Shown here piece by piece: positions 1-7,598 of a stretch of 64,000 nt of DNA (positions are counted from its first letter, which is position 1; every line of letters starts with the position of its first letter). The DNA is from Zobellia nedashkovskayae. GTDB lineage: Bacteria; Bacteroidota; Bacteroidia; Flavobacteriales; Flavobacteriaceae. A program made the translations under genes and the position numbers. The notes under the pieces were generated by a model that worked only from the letters and a program-made list of their open reading frames with translations, did not search any database and was not told the origin of the DNA. The stretch is from assembly GCF_015330125.1 (NCBI RefSeq), contig NZ_JADDXR010000002.1, positions 3,980,685 through 4,044,684 of the forward strand. The letters are read 5' to 3'.

Positions 1-1
1 A

Positions 2-367
2 ACAGACGAAGCTTTCCTGTATTTGGCATCGTCACTTAAAGATATGGGAATCGCTTACCTACATATGGTAGATCACGAAGCTATGGGAGCTCCTCATGTT
101 TCATCAACTCTTAAAGAAAAAGTAAAAAATGCATTTGGGGGAACCTATATAGCTAGCGGTGGATTCAATGGTGAAACTGCTGAAGATGCCATAAATAATG
201 AACACGGAGATTTAGTAGCATTTGGCAGACCATTTATTGCTAACCCTGATCTTGTGGAAAGAATCAGAGATGGAAAAGATTTTGCGATTTCTGACCCGCA
301 GACGCATTATTCAGCTACTGAAGTGGGATTTACAGATTATCCAACACTTGAAAAAGTAACGGCTTAA
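2..367 (+). CDS. Alkene reductase, Old Yellow Enzyme family (3' part only)
   Basis: The reading frame is open from the window edge to a stop at 365-367, so only the C-terminal 120 or so residues are present. Visible OYE features are the strand ending YIASGGFN and the stretch GDLVAFGRPFIANPDLVERI, which form the last two beta-alpha units and the phosphate-binding part of the FMN site in this TIM barrel. These enzymes reduce activated C=C bonds (enones, maleimides, quinones) with NAD(P)H and FMN in the cytoplasm. A DoxX protein follows after 26 bases and several oxidoreductases lie downstream, which fits an electrophile or redox-stress group. The missing start lies outside the window. Confidence 0.9.
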   Translation, partial: TDEAFLYLASSLKDMGIAYLHMVDHEAMGAPHVSSTLKEKVKNAFGGTYIASGGFNGETAEDAINNEHGDLVAFGRPFIANPDLVERIRDGKDFAISDPQTHYSATEVGFTDYPTLEKVTA

Positions 368-393
368 AACAAAAGAATTTTTAAAAATAAATC

Positions 394-792
394 ATGAAAA
401 AAAACAATGACTTAGGATTATTGATTGTCCGCATTTCGGTAGGACTTTTAATGCTATTACACGGAATAGGTAAAATGCAAAGTATAGATTTTGTGCAGCA
501 AAAACTTCTAGAAGGAGGCTTGCCCAACTTTTTATCTTACGGCGTTTATGTTACCCAAGTTATAGCACCCATACTACTACTTATAGGTTACAGAACCCGT
601 ATAGGAGCTGCCCTTTTTATTTTCGGAACACTGTTCGCCATGTTTTTAGTACACTCAACAGAGATTTTTACATTGACCCAACATGGTGGTTGGAGTGTGG
701 AGTTATTAGGATTGTACACTTTTGGAGCTGTGGCACTACTATTTACAGGTAGTGGAAAATACGCAGTATCATCTACACATCAATGGGATTAA
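394..792 (+). CDS. DoxX family membrane protein
   Basis: A 132-residue protein with about four hydrophobic segments (roughly residues 8-26, 45-65, 70-90, 100-122). It has the DoxX hallmarks: the opening LGLLIVRISVGLLMLLHGIGK, a YVTQVIAPILLLIGYRTRIGA segment, and a Gly-rich last helix. DoxX-type proteins are small inner-membrane proteins linked to thiol and redox stress; their exact activity is often unknown. It starts 26 bases after the reductase and its end overlaps the region just before the next gene, so cotranscription is likely. Confidence 0.85.
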   Translation: MKKNNDLGLLIVRISVGLLMLLHGIGKMQSIDFVQQKLLEGGLPNFLSYGVYVTQVIAPILLLIGYRTRIGAALFIFGTLFAMFLVHSTEIFTLTQHGGWSVELLGLYTFGAVALLFTGSGKYAVSSTHQWD

Positions 793-815
793 TTAAAATC
801 AAAAAAATATATCTA

Positions 816-1892
816 ATGAAAAATTATAGAATTAAAAAAAAGGGAATCGTATTATGGCTGGCATTTTCGCTGTTTTTATACAATAGCGTACAGGTAGCAG
901 CCCAAGAAATAGCAATTGGCACACTTGAAATTGTAGCCGAAATGGATGTAAACCCAGGGAATGTAGCGGTTTCAAAAGAAGGTCGAGTGTTCTCTACCAT
1001 ACACCCCTTAAGACCATACAAATTTCAATTGGTGGAGATTACCGGTAAAACTAGCTATGTTCCTTTTCCTAATAAGGAGCTACAATCTACAGAAGACACC
1101 AAATCAGATTCCAAGTTTGATGCACCTCTAGGTGTGTTATTTGATAACAAAAATCGTCTTTGGGTGGTGGATCTGGGCTTCAAAATAGGGTACACCAGAC
1201 TCTTCGCTTATGATATTGACACCAAAGAAGAATTAATGCGTTTTGATATTCCTAAAGAGTTAGCACCAAGCGACAGTTTTCTCCAAGATTTTGCTGTTGA
1301 TGAAATAAACGAATTTGTATACCTGGCAGACCCTGTTAAAGCTGTAATTATAGTAATTGACATCAAGAAAAAAGAATACAGAAAAATTGTAGACATACCC
1401 AGTATGCAATCCGAAGATATCGATATTGTTATAGATGGTAAAGTACAAACCTGGATGGGCAATCCTGCCCGAATTTCTGTAGACCCCATAACACTTTCGG
1501 CAGATAGGGAGACCTTGTATTACGGCCCTATGAATGGTTATACATGGTATCAATTACCCACCAAAAATATCAGGGAAGGAGAATCGAATGATGAACTCGT
1601 AAAACGTGTTTCCCTCGTTGGCGAAAAACCGTTTTCCGATGGTGCTGCTACAGATGATAATGGCAATCATTATTTTACCAATATTCAGAACTATAGCATA
1701 GACATGCTTTCTAAAGATGGGCAGCTTACTACATTAATTAAAGACCCTCTTTTAGATTGGCCGGATAGCATAAGAATACATGGAGATTGGATGTTTATTG
1801 CTGCTAATCAAATAAATAAATCACCTGCCTTTACTACAGGTGTAGAATTGTCTACCGCACCTTTTCTAGTGTTAAAATTAAAGTACAGATAA
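816..1892 (+). CDS. Major royal jelly/yellow family secreted protein, paralogue 1
   Basis: The start was moved from an in-frame ATG at 783 to the ATG at 816. From there the protein opens with a clear Sec signal peptide (positive MKNYRIKKKG, a hydrophobic core, and cleavage after VAAQ). The mature part is a beta-propeller of the MRJP/yellow family (bacterial members are often annotated L-dopachrome tautomerase-related). Conserved blocks are NPGNVAVSKEGRVFSTIHP near residue 45, NRLWVVDLG near 115, YLADP near 170 and DWPDSIRI near the end. Predicted to be periplasmic or secreted; the substrate is unknown. It is closely related to the genes at 2499 and 3595 and its start overlaps the end of doxX if 783 is used. 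Confidence 0.85.
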   Translation: MKNYRIKKKGIVLWLAFSLFLYNSVQVAAQEIAIGTLEIVAEMDVNPGNVAVSKEGRVFSTIHPLRPYKFQLVEITGKTSYVPFPNKELQSTEDTKSDSKFDAPLGVLFDNKNRLWVVDLGFKIGYTRLFAYDIDTKEELMRFDIPKELAPSDSFLQDFAVDEINEFVYLADPVKAVIIVIDIKKKEYRKIVDIPSMQSEDIDIVIDGKVQTWMGNPARISVDPITLSADRETLYYGPMNGYTWYQLPTKNIREGESNDELVKRVSLVGEKPFSDGAATDDNGNHYFTNIQNYSIDMLSKDGQLTTLIKDPLLDWPDSIRIHGDWMFIAANQINKSPAFTTGVELSTAPFLVLKLKYR

Positions 1893-1999
1893 CACAAATT
1901 ACAAACATACAAAGCATCAATAGTTCCACTTTACCTAAAATAAATTTAACAAGTCTTTCTTTTCAAATCATTAAAAGCAGGGCATAACATTAAAAACAG

Positions 2000-2452
2000 A
2001 TGAAAAATTTTAGTATCCTATTAATAATCACACTTACAGCACTTTCTTGTTACAGCCAAAAGCGTACGGTTAACCATAGTTCAAATCTCGAAATCGTAAA
2101 AAGCACGTACGAAGAAAATAGCAATACACTTCAAAAATATTTAGCGGAAGATGCCACTTGGACGGAAGCCAAAGGATTTCCTTATGGGGGCACCTATACA
2201 GGTTATGATGAAGTCGTTACCAATATATTTTCCAAAATAGGGGCAGAATGGACCGGCTTTAAATTCAATGTAGAAGATTATGTGGCTAGTGATGATAAGG
2301 TCATTGCCTTTGGAACCTATTCGGGAACGTATAAAAAAACGAACAAATCATTTATCGCCCGTGTGTCTCACATATGGAAACTTAAGGACGGAAAAATAAT
2401 AAATTTTGAACAGATTGTGGATAGCAAACCCGTGGTAGATGCCATGCAATAG
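2000..2452 (+). CDS. SnoaL/NTF2-like lipoprotein
   Basis: A 150-residue protein whose N-terminus ends in a lipobox (LTALSC, Cys at 17), so it is probably a lipoprotein. The rest reads as a SnoaL-like alpha+beta cone: a helix with SNLEIVKSTYEEN, a central DATWTEAKGFPYGGTYTGYDEVV, and a final strand HIWKLKDGKIINFEQIVDS. Family members act on small hydrophobic substrates (cyclases, isomerases, dehydratases) or simply bind them. It sits between two royal-jelly-family paralogues, which suggests a shared periplasmic pathway; this is inference. Confidence 0.8.
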   Translation: MKNFSILLIITLTALSCYSQKRTVNHSSNLEIVKSTYEENSNTLQKYLAEDATWTEAKGFPYGGTYTGYDEVVTNIFSKIGAEWTGFKFNVEDYVASDDKVIAFGTYSGTYKKTNKSFIARVSHIWKLKDGKIINFEQIVDSKPVVDAMQ

Positions 2453-2498
2453 TTCTGTGAAACGCTATGCACATATTAATTAATCACAAATATAGATT

Positions 2499-3593
2499 AT
2501 GAAAAATATAAAATATAAAAGTATAGGTCTCCTATTATCAATCAGCTTTTCACTGTGCTTCTTTATGGGGTCTAGTCAACAAAACAAATTGGCGAAAGCA
2601 GAAAAAGATAAACCAATAGGAACACTAGAAATAGTAGCCGAAATGGATATTAACCCAGGTAACGTGGCGGTTTCAAAAGAAGGCAGGGTGTTTTCCACAA
2701 TTCACCCTATGAGACCCAATATGACCAAATTGGTTGAGATTACCAGCAAGACCACTTTTGTTCCTTTTCCAAGTGAAAAATTACAACCTAAAACTGCGTC
2801 TGCATCTGATGATACATTTGATACACCACAAGGGTTAATCTTTGATAATCAAAACCGACTTTGGGTTCTTGATGCAGGTTTCAGTATTGGGCGTACTCGA
2901 TTATATGCTTTTGATATTGACTCTAAAAAAGAACTCATGCGGTTCAATATTCCTAAGGAATTGGCTCCAAGCAACAGTTTTGTTCAAGATTTAGCGGTCG
3001 ATGATAAAAACGGTTTTGTGTATCTGGCCTGTGTAACTAATCCTGGAATCATTGTGGTGGATATCAATAAAAATGAATTCCGTAAAATTATTGACCTACC
3101 CACTATGCAATCTGAAGATACCGATATGGTCATAGATGGTAAAGTGCAATACCTAAATGGTGAACCTGCCAGGATCGCTTTAGACCCCATCACCATTTCT
3201 GCGGATAAAGAAACCTTGTATTATGGTGCTATGAATGGTACAAAATGGTATCAATTACCCACAAAAAACATTCGTAATGGAGCAACTGATGCTGTAATAA
3301 TTAAACAGATTTCCGTCTTGGCAGACAAGCCTTTTTCTGATGGTGCCGATACTGATGAGCATGGTAATCATTATTTTACCAATATTCAAAACTATAGTAT
3401 TGATATCCTTTCAAAAGATGGCAAATTAAGTGTCTTAAAAAAAGACCCATTACTAGATTGGCCGGATAGCGTTAGAATACAAGGAGATTGGTTATATATC
3501 GCAGCTAGTCAAGTGCATAAAACACCGGCTTTTGCTAATGGCAAGGAGTTGTCAGATGGATTTTTTAGAATTCTGAAATTAAAATTCAAATAA
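2499..3593 (+). CDS. Major royal jelly/yellow family secreted protein, paralogue 2
   Basis: A 364-residue protein with an N-terminal hydrophobic signal (residues 8-25), then the same propeller as its neighbours: GTLEIVAEMDINPGNVAVSK near residue 42, NRLWVLDAGFSIGRTRLYAFD near 125, VYLACVTNPGIIVVDINKNE near 175 and DWPDSVRIQGDWLYIAASQ near 325. It is close to paralogue 1 along its whole length, so the cluster arose by tandem duplication. The stop is one base before the start of paralogue 3, which points to translational coupling. The function is not known beyond the family. Confidence 0.85.
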   Translation: MKNIKYKSIGLLLSISFSLCFFMGSSQQNKLAKAEKDKPIGTLEIVAEMDINPGNVAVSKEGRVFSTIHPMRPNMTKLVEITSKTTFVPFPSEKLQPKTASASDDTFDTPQGLIFDNQNRLWVLDAGFSIGRTRLYAFDIDSKKELMRFNIPKELAPSNSFVQDLAVDDKNGFVYLACVTNPGIIVVDINKNEFRKIIDLPTMQSEDTDMVIDGKVQYLNGEPARIALDPITISADKETLYYGAMNGTKWYQLPTKNIRNGATDAVIIKQISVLADKPFSDGADTDEHGNHYFTNIQNYSIDILSKDGKLSVLKKDPLLDWPDSVRIQGDWLYIAASQVHKTPAFANGKELSDGFFRILKLKFK

Positions 3594-3594
3594 T

Positions 3595-4656
3595 ATGAAG
3601 AGTATATGCCTAAAATTATCCATACTATTTTCATTGTTTTTCTTAAAAAGCATCGCTATAGTAGCGCAAGAAAAAGCAATAGGAACCCTTGAAGTGGTAG
3701 CAGAACTAGAAGTTACCCCAGGAAATGTAGCGGTTTCTAAGGAAGGAAGAATATTTTCTAGTATTCATCCCTTTAGACCTAGCAACTATCAATTAGTAGA
3801 AATTACGAGTAAGTCAACTTATGTACCTTTTCCTAATGAGCAGGTACAATCCACTTCAGATAACAAATCAGACAATAAATTAGATGCTCCCCTAGGTATT
3901 ATTTTTGATAACAAAAACCGACTTTGGGTACTTGATGTAGGTCTAAATATTGGGCATACTAGATTATTTGCCTATGATATTGATACCAGAAAAGAAGTGC
4001 TTCGTTTTGATATTCCATTAGAATTTGCACCCAGTACTAGTTTTGTACAAGATTTGGTGGTGGATGAAATAAATGGTTTTGTATACTTAGCCGATGTTAG
4101 AAACCCAGGAATCATTGTCATTGATATTCGTAAAAATGAATTTTCAAAAATTATTGATATCCCAAGCATGCAACCGGAAGATATTGACATCATCATAGAC
4201 AATATGGTGCACTATAGAAAAGGAAAACCTGTGCGTATTTCTTTAGATGCAATTACTATTTCTGTTGACAGGGACACGCTGTATTATGGTCCAATGAATG
4301 GCACCAAATGGTATAAAGTACCCACGAAGCAGATAAGGGAAGGTGCAGAAAATGAGGAAATCATAAAACATATTGCTGTGGTAGGCAAAAAACCAATTTG
4401 TGATGGTGCTGCTACAGATGAAAACTACAATCATTATTTCACCAATATTCAAAATAATAGCATTGATGTGCTTTCAAAAGACGGGACCTTAAGCACAATT
4501 AAAAAGAGTCCTTTTTTCGATTGGCCAGATAGTGTAAGAATCCAGGGAGACTGGCTATATATTGCAACCAATCAGATACACAAGTCACCTGCTTTTGGAG
4601 AAGGTATTGAAAGGTCCACGGGACTATTTAGAATATTGAAACTAAAATTTAAATAA
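3595..4656 (+). CDS. Major royal jelly/yellow family secreted protein, paralogue 3
   Basis: A 353-residue protein with a signal peptide (hydrophobic 8-22, ending AIVAQ) and the same conserved propeller blocks as paralogues 1 and 2, including TPGNVAVSKEGRIFSSIHP, NRLWVLDVG, NPGIIVIDI and DWPDSVRIQGDWLYIA. The start follows the stop of paralogue 2 by one base, and the SDR gene starts 5 bases after its own stop, so the set is almost certainly one operon. Full length compared with its siblings, with no frame damage, so all three copies appear to be under selection. Confidence 0.85.
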   Translation: MKSICLKLSILFSLFFLKSIAIVAQEKAIGTLEVVAELEVTPGNVAVSKEGRIFSSIHPFRPSNYQLVEITSKSTYVPFPNEQVQSTSDNKSDNKLDAPLGIIFDNKNRLWVLDVGLNIGHTRLFAYDIDTRKEVLRFDIPLEFAPSTSFVQDLVVDEINGFVYLADVRNPGIIVIDIRKNEFSKIIDIPSMQPEDIDIIIDNMVHYRKGKPVRISLDAITISVDRDTLYYGPMNGTKWYKVPTKQIREGAENEEIIKHIAVVGKKPICDGAATDENYNHYFTNIQNNSIDVLSKDGTLSTIKKSPFFDWPDSVRIQGDWLYIATNQIHKSPAFGEGIERSTGLFRILKLKFK

Positions 4657-4661
4657 AAAAG

Positions 4662-5381
4662 ATGAAAGATTTAAAAGGTAAGAAAGCCATAATTACAGGT
4701 GGCAGTAGAGGTTTAGGTAGAGCTACCGCCATAGCACTGGCTAAAGAAGGTGTAGAAATAGCCATTACGGGTAGAAATGAAGAAACCTTGCAACAGACCG
4801 TTGCCGAGTTAGAGGCAATCGGCGTTAAAGCGATGTATTCCGTTTTTGATATAAGTAAGTATGAGGAAGTAAAAAATAGTATTAAGGAAATTTTGAATAC
4901 CCTTGGTGATGTAGATATTTTAATCAACAATGCTGGTATTGCTACTTTGGGATCCTTTAATGATATGGAGGTTGATGTATGGACACAAATGATTGAAACA
5001 AATGTGCTGGGCACCTATTTTGTAACCAAAGAAGTGCTACCGTTTTTATTGAAAAAGAATGAAGGAGATATCATAAATGTTGCATCTACTGCAGGATTAA
5101 ATGGTAATGCAAACGTATCTGCCTATTCCGCATCAAAATTCGCGGTTATTGGTATGTCAGAATCTTTAATGAAAGAAGTTCGTAAAAACAACATTAGGGT
5201 GTGTACACTTACACCTAGTACAATCGTAACGGATATGGCTGTAGAAGCTGGTATTGTAGATGAAGAAGACAACGACCAGGTTTTAAAACCAGAAGATTTT
5301 GCCGCCCTAATAGTTGCTGGTTTGAAGCTTCCGGGAAGAGCCATGTTGGTCAATGCATCTTTATGGTCTACAAACCCTTAA
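4662..5381 (+). CDS. Short-chain dehydrogenase/reductase (3-oxoacyl-ACP reductase-like)
   Basis: A 239-residue classical SDR. It has the NAD(P)-binding TGGSRGLGRA motif at residues 12-21, the NNAG motif at 89-92, catalytic Ser142, Tyr155 and Lys159 (YSASK) and a final helix for substrate binding. It catalyses NAD(P)H-linked reduction of a keto group or the reverse; the real substrate cannot be told from the sequence. It lies 5 bases after a royal-jelly-family gene and 19 bases before an alcohol dehydrogenase, which suggests a linked oxidation-reduction pathway. Confidence 0.88.
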   Translation: MKDLKGKKAIITGGSRGLGRATAIALAKEGVEIAITGRNEETLQQTVAELEAIGVKAMYSVFDISKYEEVKNSIKEILNTLGDVDILINNAGIATLGSFNDMEVDVWTQMIETNVLGTYFVTKEVLPFLLKKNEGDIINVASTAGLNGNANVSAYSASKFAVIGMSESLMKEVRKNNIRVCTLTPSTIVTDMAVEAGIVDEEDNDQVLKPEDFAALIVAGLKLPGRAMLVNASLWSTNP

Positions 5382-5400
5382 CAACCAAAAAATAATACTT

Positions 5401-6405
5401 ATGAAAGTAAATGCATATGCAGTTTCAGAGCCCAAGGGTAAATTAAAGCCTTACACCTATGAATTAGGTACGTTAGGCTCAGAGGAGGTAGATATAAAAG
5501 TGTCCTATTGTGGGGTTTGTCATTCAGATTTAAGTATGATGAACAATGAATGGGGAATGACGCAATATCCCCTTGTTCCTGGACATGAAATTATTGGTGA
5601 AGTAGTAGCGGCAGGTAATGCTGTAAAAAATATTAAAGTTGGAGATAAAGTCGGTCTAGGGTGGCTATCTGCCTCCTGCATGAGTTGCCAACAGTGTATG
5701 GAAGGTTCACATCATTTATGTAAAAAATCCCAATCTACCATAGTAGGAAGACATGGAGGTTTTGCAGATTATGTTCGTGGTCATTGGTCATGGGCAATTC
5801 CTCTTCCCCAAGCAATAGATTTAAGTAAAGCCGGACCTTTGTTATGTGGTGGCATTACCGTATTCAACCCCATTATACTTGCAGATGTGAAACCTACGGA
5901 TACGGTAGGTGTCATTGGGATAGGAGGTTTGGGACATATGGCTATTAAATTCTTAAAACACTGGGGCTGCGAGGTTATCGCATTTAGTTCAAACCCTGCT
6001 AAAAAAGAAGAGATTTTAGCTATGGGTGCCACCAAAGTGATTAACTCCAGAGACCCTAAGGAATTAGAAGCTATTGCAGGAAGTCTAAATTTTATTCTAA
6101 ACACCACCAATGTAAGTTTAGACTGGAATTCTTACCTAACAACTCTAGCTCCTAAAGGTAGATTGCATACTGTTGGTGCAGTATTAGAACCCATGGCTAT
6201 TCCAGCATTTGGCTTAATTGGAGGAGAAAAAACAGTAGGAGGGAGCCCTATAGGAAGTCCGGCTCTAACCAAAACAATGTTAGAGTTTTGTGTACGACAT
6301 ACTATCTACCCAACGGTAGAGGAGTTTCCTATGGAAAAAGTTAATGAAGCAATAGAACATCTAGAAAAAGGAAATGCACGATTTAGAATCGTCTTAAAAA
6401 ATTAG
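5401..6405 (+). CDS. Zinc-dependent NAD(P) alcohol dehydrogenase (YahK/cinnamyl-alcohol type)
   Basis: The start is the ATG at 5401, because an upstream in-frame ATG at 5353 lies inside the SDR gene. The 334-residue product has the catalytic zinc motif CGVCHSD (residues 37-43) and GHE at 61-63. It also has the four structural-zinc cysteines in the CMSCQQC...C cluster (about 91-105), and the nucleotide-binding GIGGLGHMAIK. This is the pattern of medium-chain dehydrogenases of the YahK/CAD group, which interconvert aldehydes and alcohols with NADP(H) in the cytoplasm. It is likely the last gene of the operon before a gap of 140 bases. Confidence 0.88.
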   Translation: MKVNAYAVSEPKGKLKPYTYELGTLGSEEVDIKVSYCGVCHSDLSMMNNEWGMTQYPLVPGHEIIGEVVAAGNAVKNIKVGDKVGLGWLSASCMSCQQCMEGSHHLCKKSQSTIVGRHGGFADYVRGHWSWAIPLPQAIDLSKAGPLLCGGITVFNPIILADVKPTDTVGVIGIGGLGHMAIKFLKHWGCEVIAFSSNPAKKEEILAMGATKVINSRDPKELEAIAGSLNFILNTTNVSLDWNSYLTTLAPKGRLHTVGAVLEPMAIPAFGLIGGEKTVGGSPIGSPALTKTMLEFCVRHTIYPTVEEFPMEKVNEAIEHLEKGNARFRIVLKN

Positions 6406-6545
6406 ACGAAATTAACTTTAGTATATAAATCTAATTAGCGCAAGTGTAAAGGAAAGAATTTAGTAGACTTTATCGGAACATATGTGTCAACCATAATTCA
6501 TTTTTACGCCTAAATTAAGTTCAAATAAAATATAATAATAGAAGC

Positions 6546-7052
6546 ATGATAAAACCGAGACAAAAAGCACCCGAGTTAGCAATTAAATTAGTGAATGATA
6601 CCACGTGGGAATTGAGTGATCAATCACCTGAAAATTTTACCATGATATTGTTTTACAGGGGTAAACATTGCCCTGTATGTAAAATGCAGTTAGAAGAACT
6701 ACAGAAAAAGTTAGATAAGTTTATACAACGTGGCGTTTCTATAATAGCCATTAGTACAGACACTGAAGAAGTTGCCAAAGCCACGTATGACGAATGGGAC
6801 ATTTCAGATATTCCATTAGGTAATGGTTTACCTATAGAAGAAGCCAGAGAATGGGGTTTATTCATTTCTGAAGGTATTAACAACGAGCCTAAACATTTTA
6901 CCGAACCTGGATTGTTTTTGTTAACTCCAGAACAAACAGTTTATTGGGAATCTGTACAGTCTATGCCATTTGGCAGACCTAGTTTTAACGATGTTTTAGG
7001 TGGTATCGACTATATCTTAAAAGCAGATTATCCTGCTAGAGGAGAAGCATAG
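6546..7052 (+). CDS. Peroxiredoxin-like (AhpC/TSA) protein
   Basis: A 168-residue thioredoxin-fold protein. The active-site loop reads YRGKHCPVCK, with Cys42 and Cys45 in a CxxC arrangement, followed by a helix and ISTDTEEVAKATYDEW. This matches the peroxiredoxin-like family that differs from classical AhpC in having CPVC rather than a single peroxidatic Cys. It probably reduces peroxides or disulfides in the cytoplasm. It stands alone 140 bases after the alcohol dehydrogenase, and a strong terminator follows its stop, so it closes the left metabolic block. Confidence 0.85.
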   Translation: MIKPRQKAPELAIKLVNDTTWELSDQSPENFTMILFYRGKHCPVCKMQLEELQKKLDKFIQRGVSIIAISTDTEEVAKATYDEWDISDIPLGNGLPIEEAREWGLFISEGINNEPKHFTEPGLFLLTPEQTVYWESVQSMPFGRPSFNDVLGGIDYILKADYPARGEA

Positions 7053-7075
7053 TTTTCTTTATTAAATAGCTAACA

Positions 7076-7122
7076 AAACTAAAAAGTTGATGTAAACATG
7101 AGTTTCATCAACTTTTTAGTTT
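7076..7122 (+). terminator. Strong hairpin terminator after the peroxiredoxin-like gene
   Basis: Perfect 17-base inverted repeat (7076-7092 and 7106-7122) around a 13-base loop, with A-rich and T-rich arm ends so that it could work on both strands. It lies 23 bases after the stop codon and marks the left edge of the accessory zone. Confidence 0.8.
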
Positions 7123-7276
7123 ATAACAAATAGCGATTTAAAAATATGGGCAGTTTGTTACTGTAAGAAAGTGTTTTAAAACATTTCAGTAATCTGTCGA
7201 TATGAACCTAAAGGCGTCATATCTGATATTATATCAAATGCAAGCATGCGCCTTTTTACAGGATGATCAAATTGTT

Positions 7277-7488
7277 CTATAATGTTCCGCGTTATGTAAC
7301 TTGAGCTTTGGTTACGGCAGAAAAATATAGATAAGAATCTTTCTTTTTTGCGCGGGTTGGTGCGCGGGCAAAGTTGTTACAATCTTCCTTGATTTTTTTC
7401 TTTCAAAAATTTTGATCTAAAAGGTAATGGAACACTTATTATATGGTCCGACGGTAGGAGGGGAGTGTAATGTGTGTGAAATGGAATA
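7277..7488 (+). repeat. Dispersed repeat A, copy 1 (upstream of the LRR lipoprotein)
   Basis: About 212 bases, nearly identical to 9466-9670 up to the AACACTTATT stretch and then diverging slightly; a shorter, more diverged copy lies at 11377-11533. It begins with CTATAATGTTCCGCG followed by TTATGTAAC, the recombination-like site described in the findings. It ends with a conserved GGAGG-like stretch followed by CAATGTGTGTG (here TAATGTGTGTG). It lies in a 476-base stretch (7123-7598) without any other gene; the left 150 bases of that stretch show nothing recognisable. Confidence 0.85.
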
Positions 7489-7598
7489 GCTTCTGTATTC
7501 CTCTAAAAATAGAAAAATATTGCCATTCCTTTTCAACGCTGAAATATAAAATATTACTCTGAAAATACCGTTCTAAATTGGATCATTACTGAGATACC

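Noticed and set aside
4649..5014. 121-residue minus-strand frame
   Set aside because: Reverse shadow of the SDR gene, which has all catalytic motifs.
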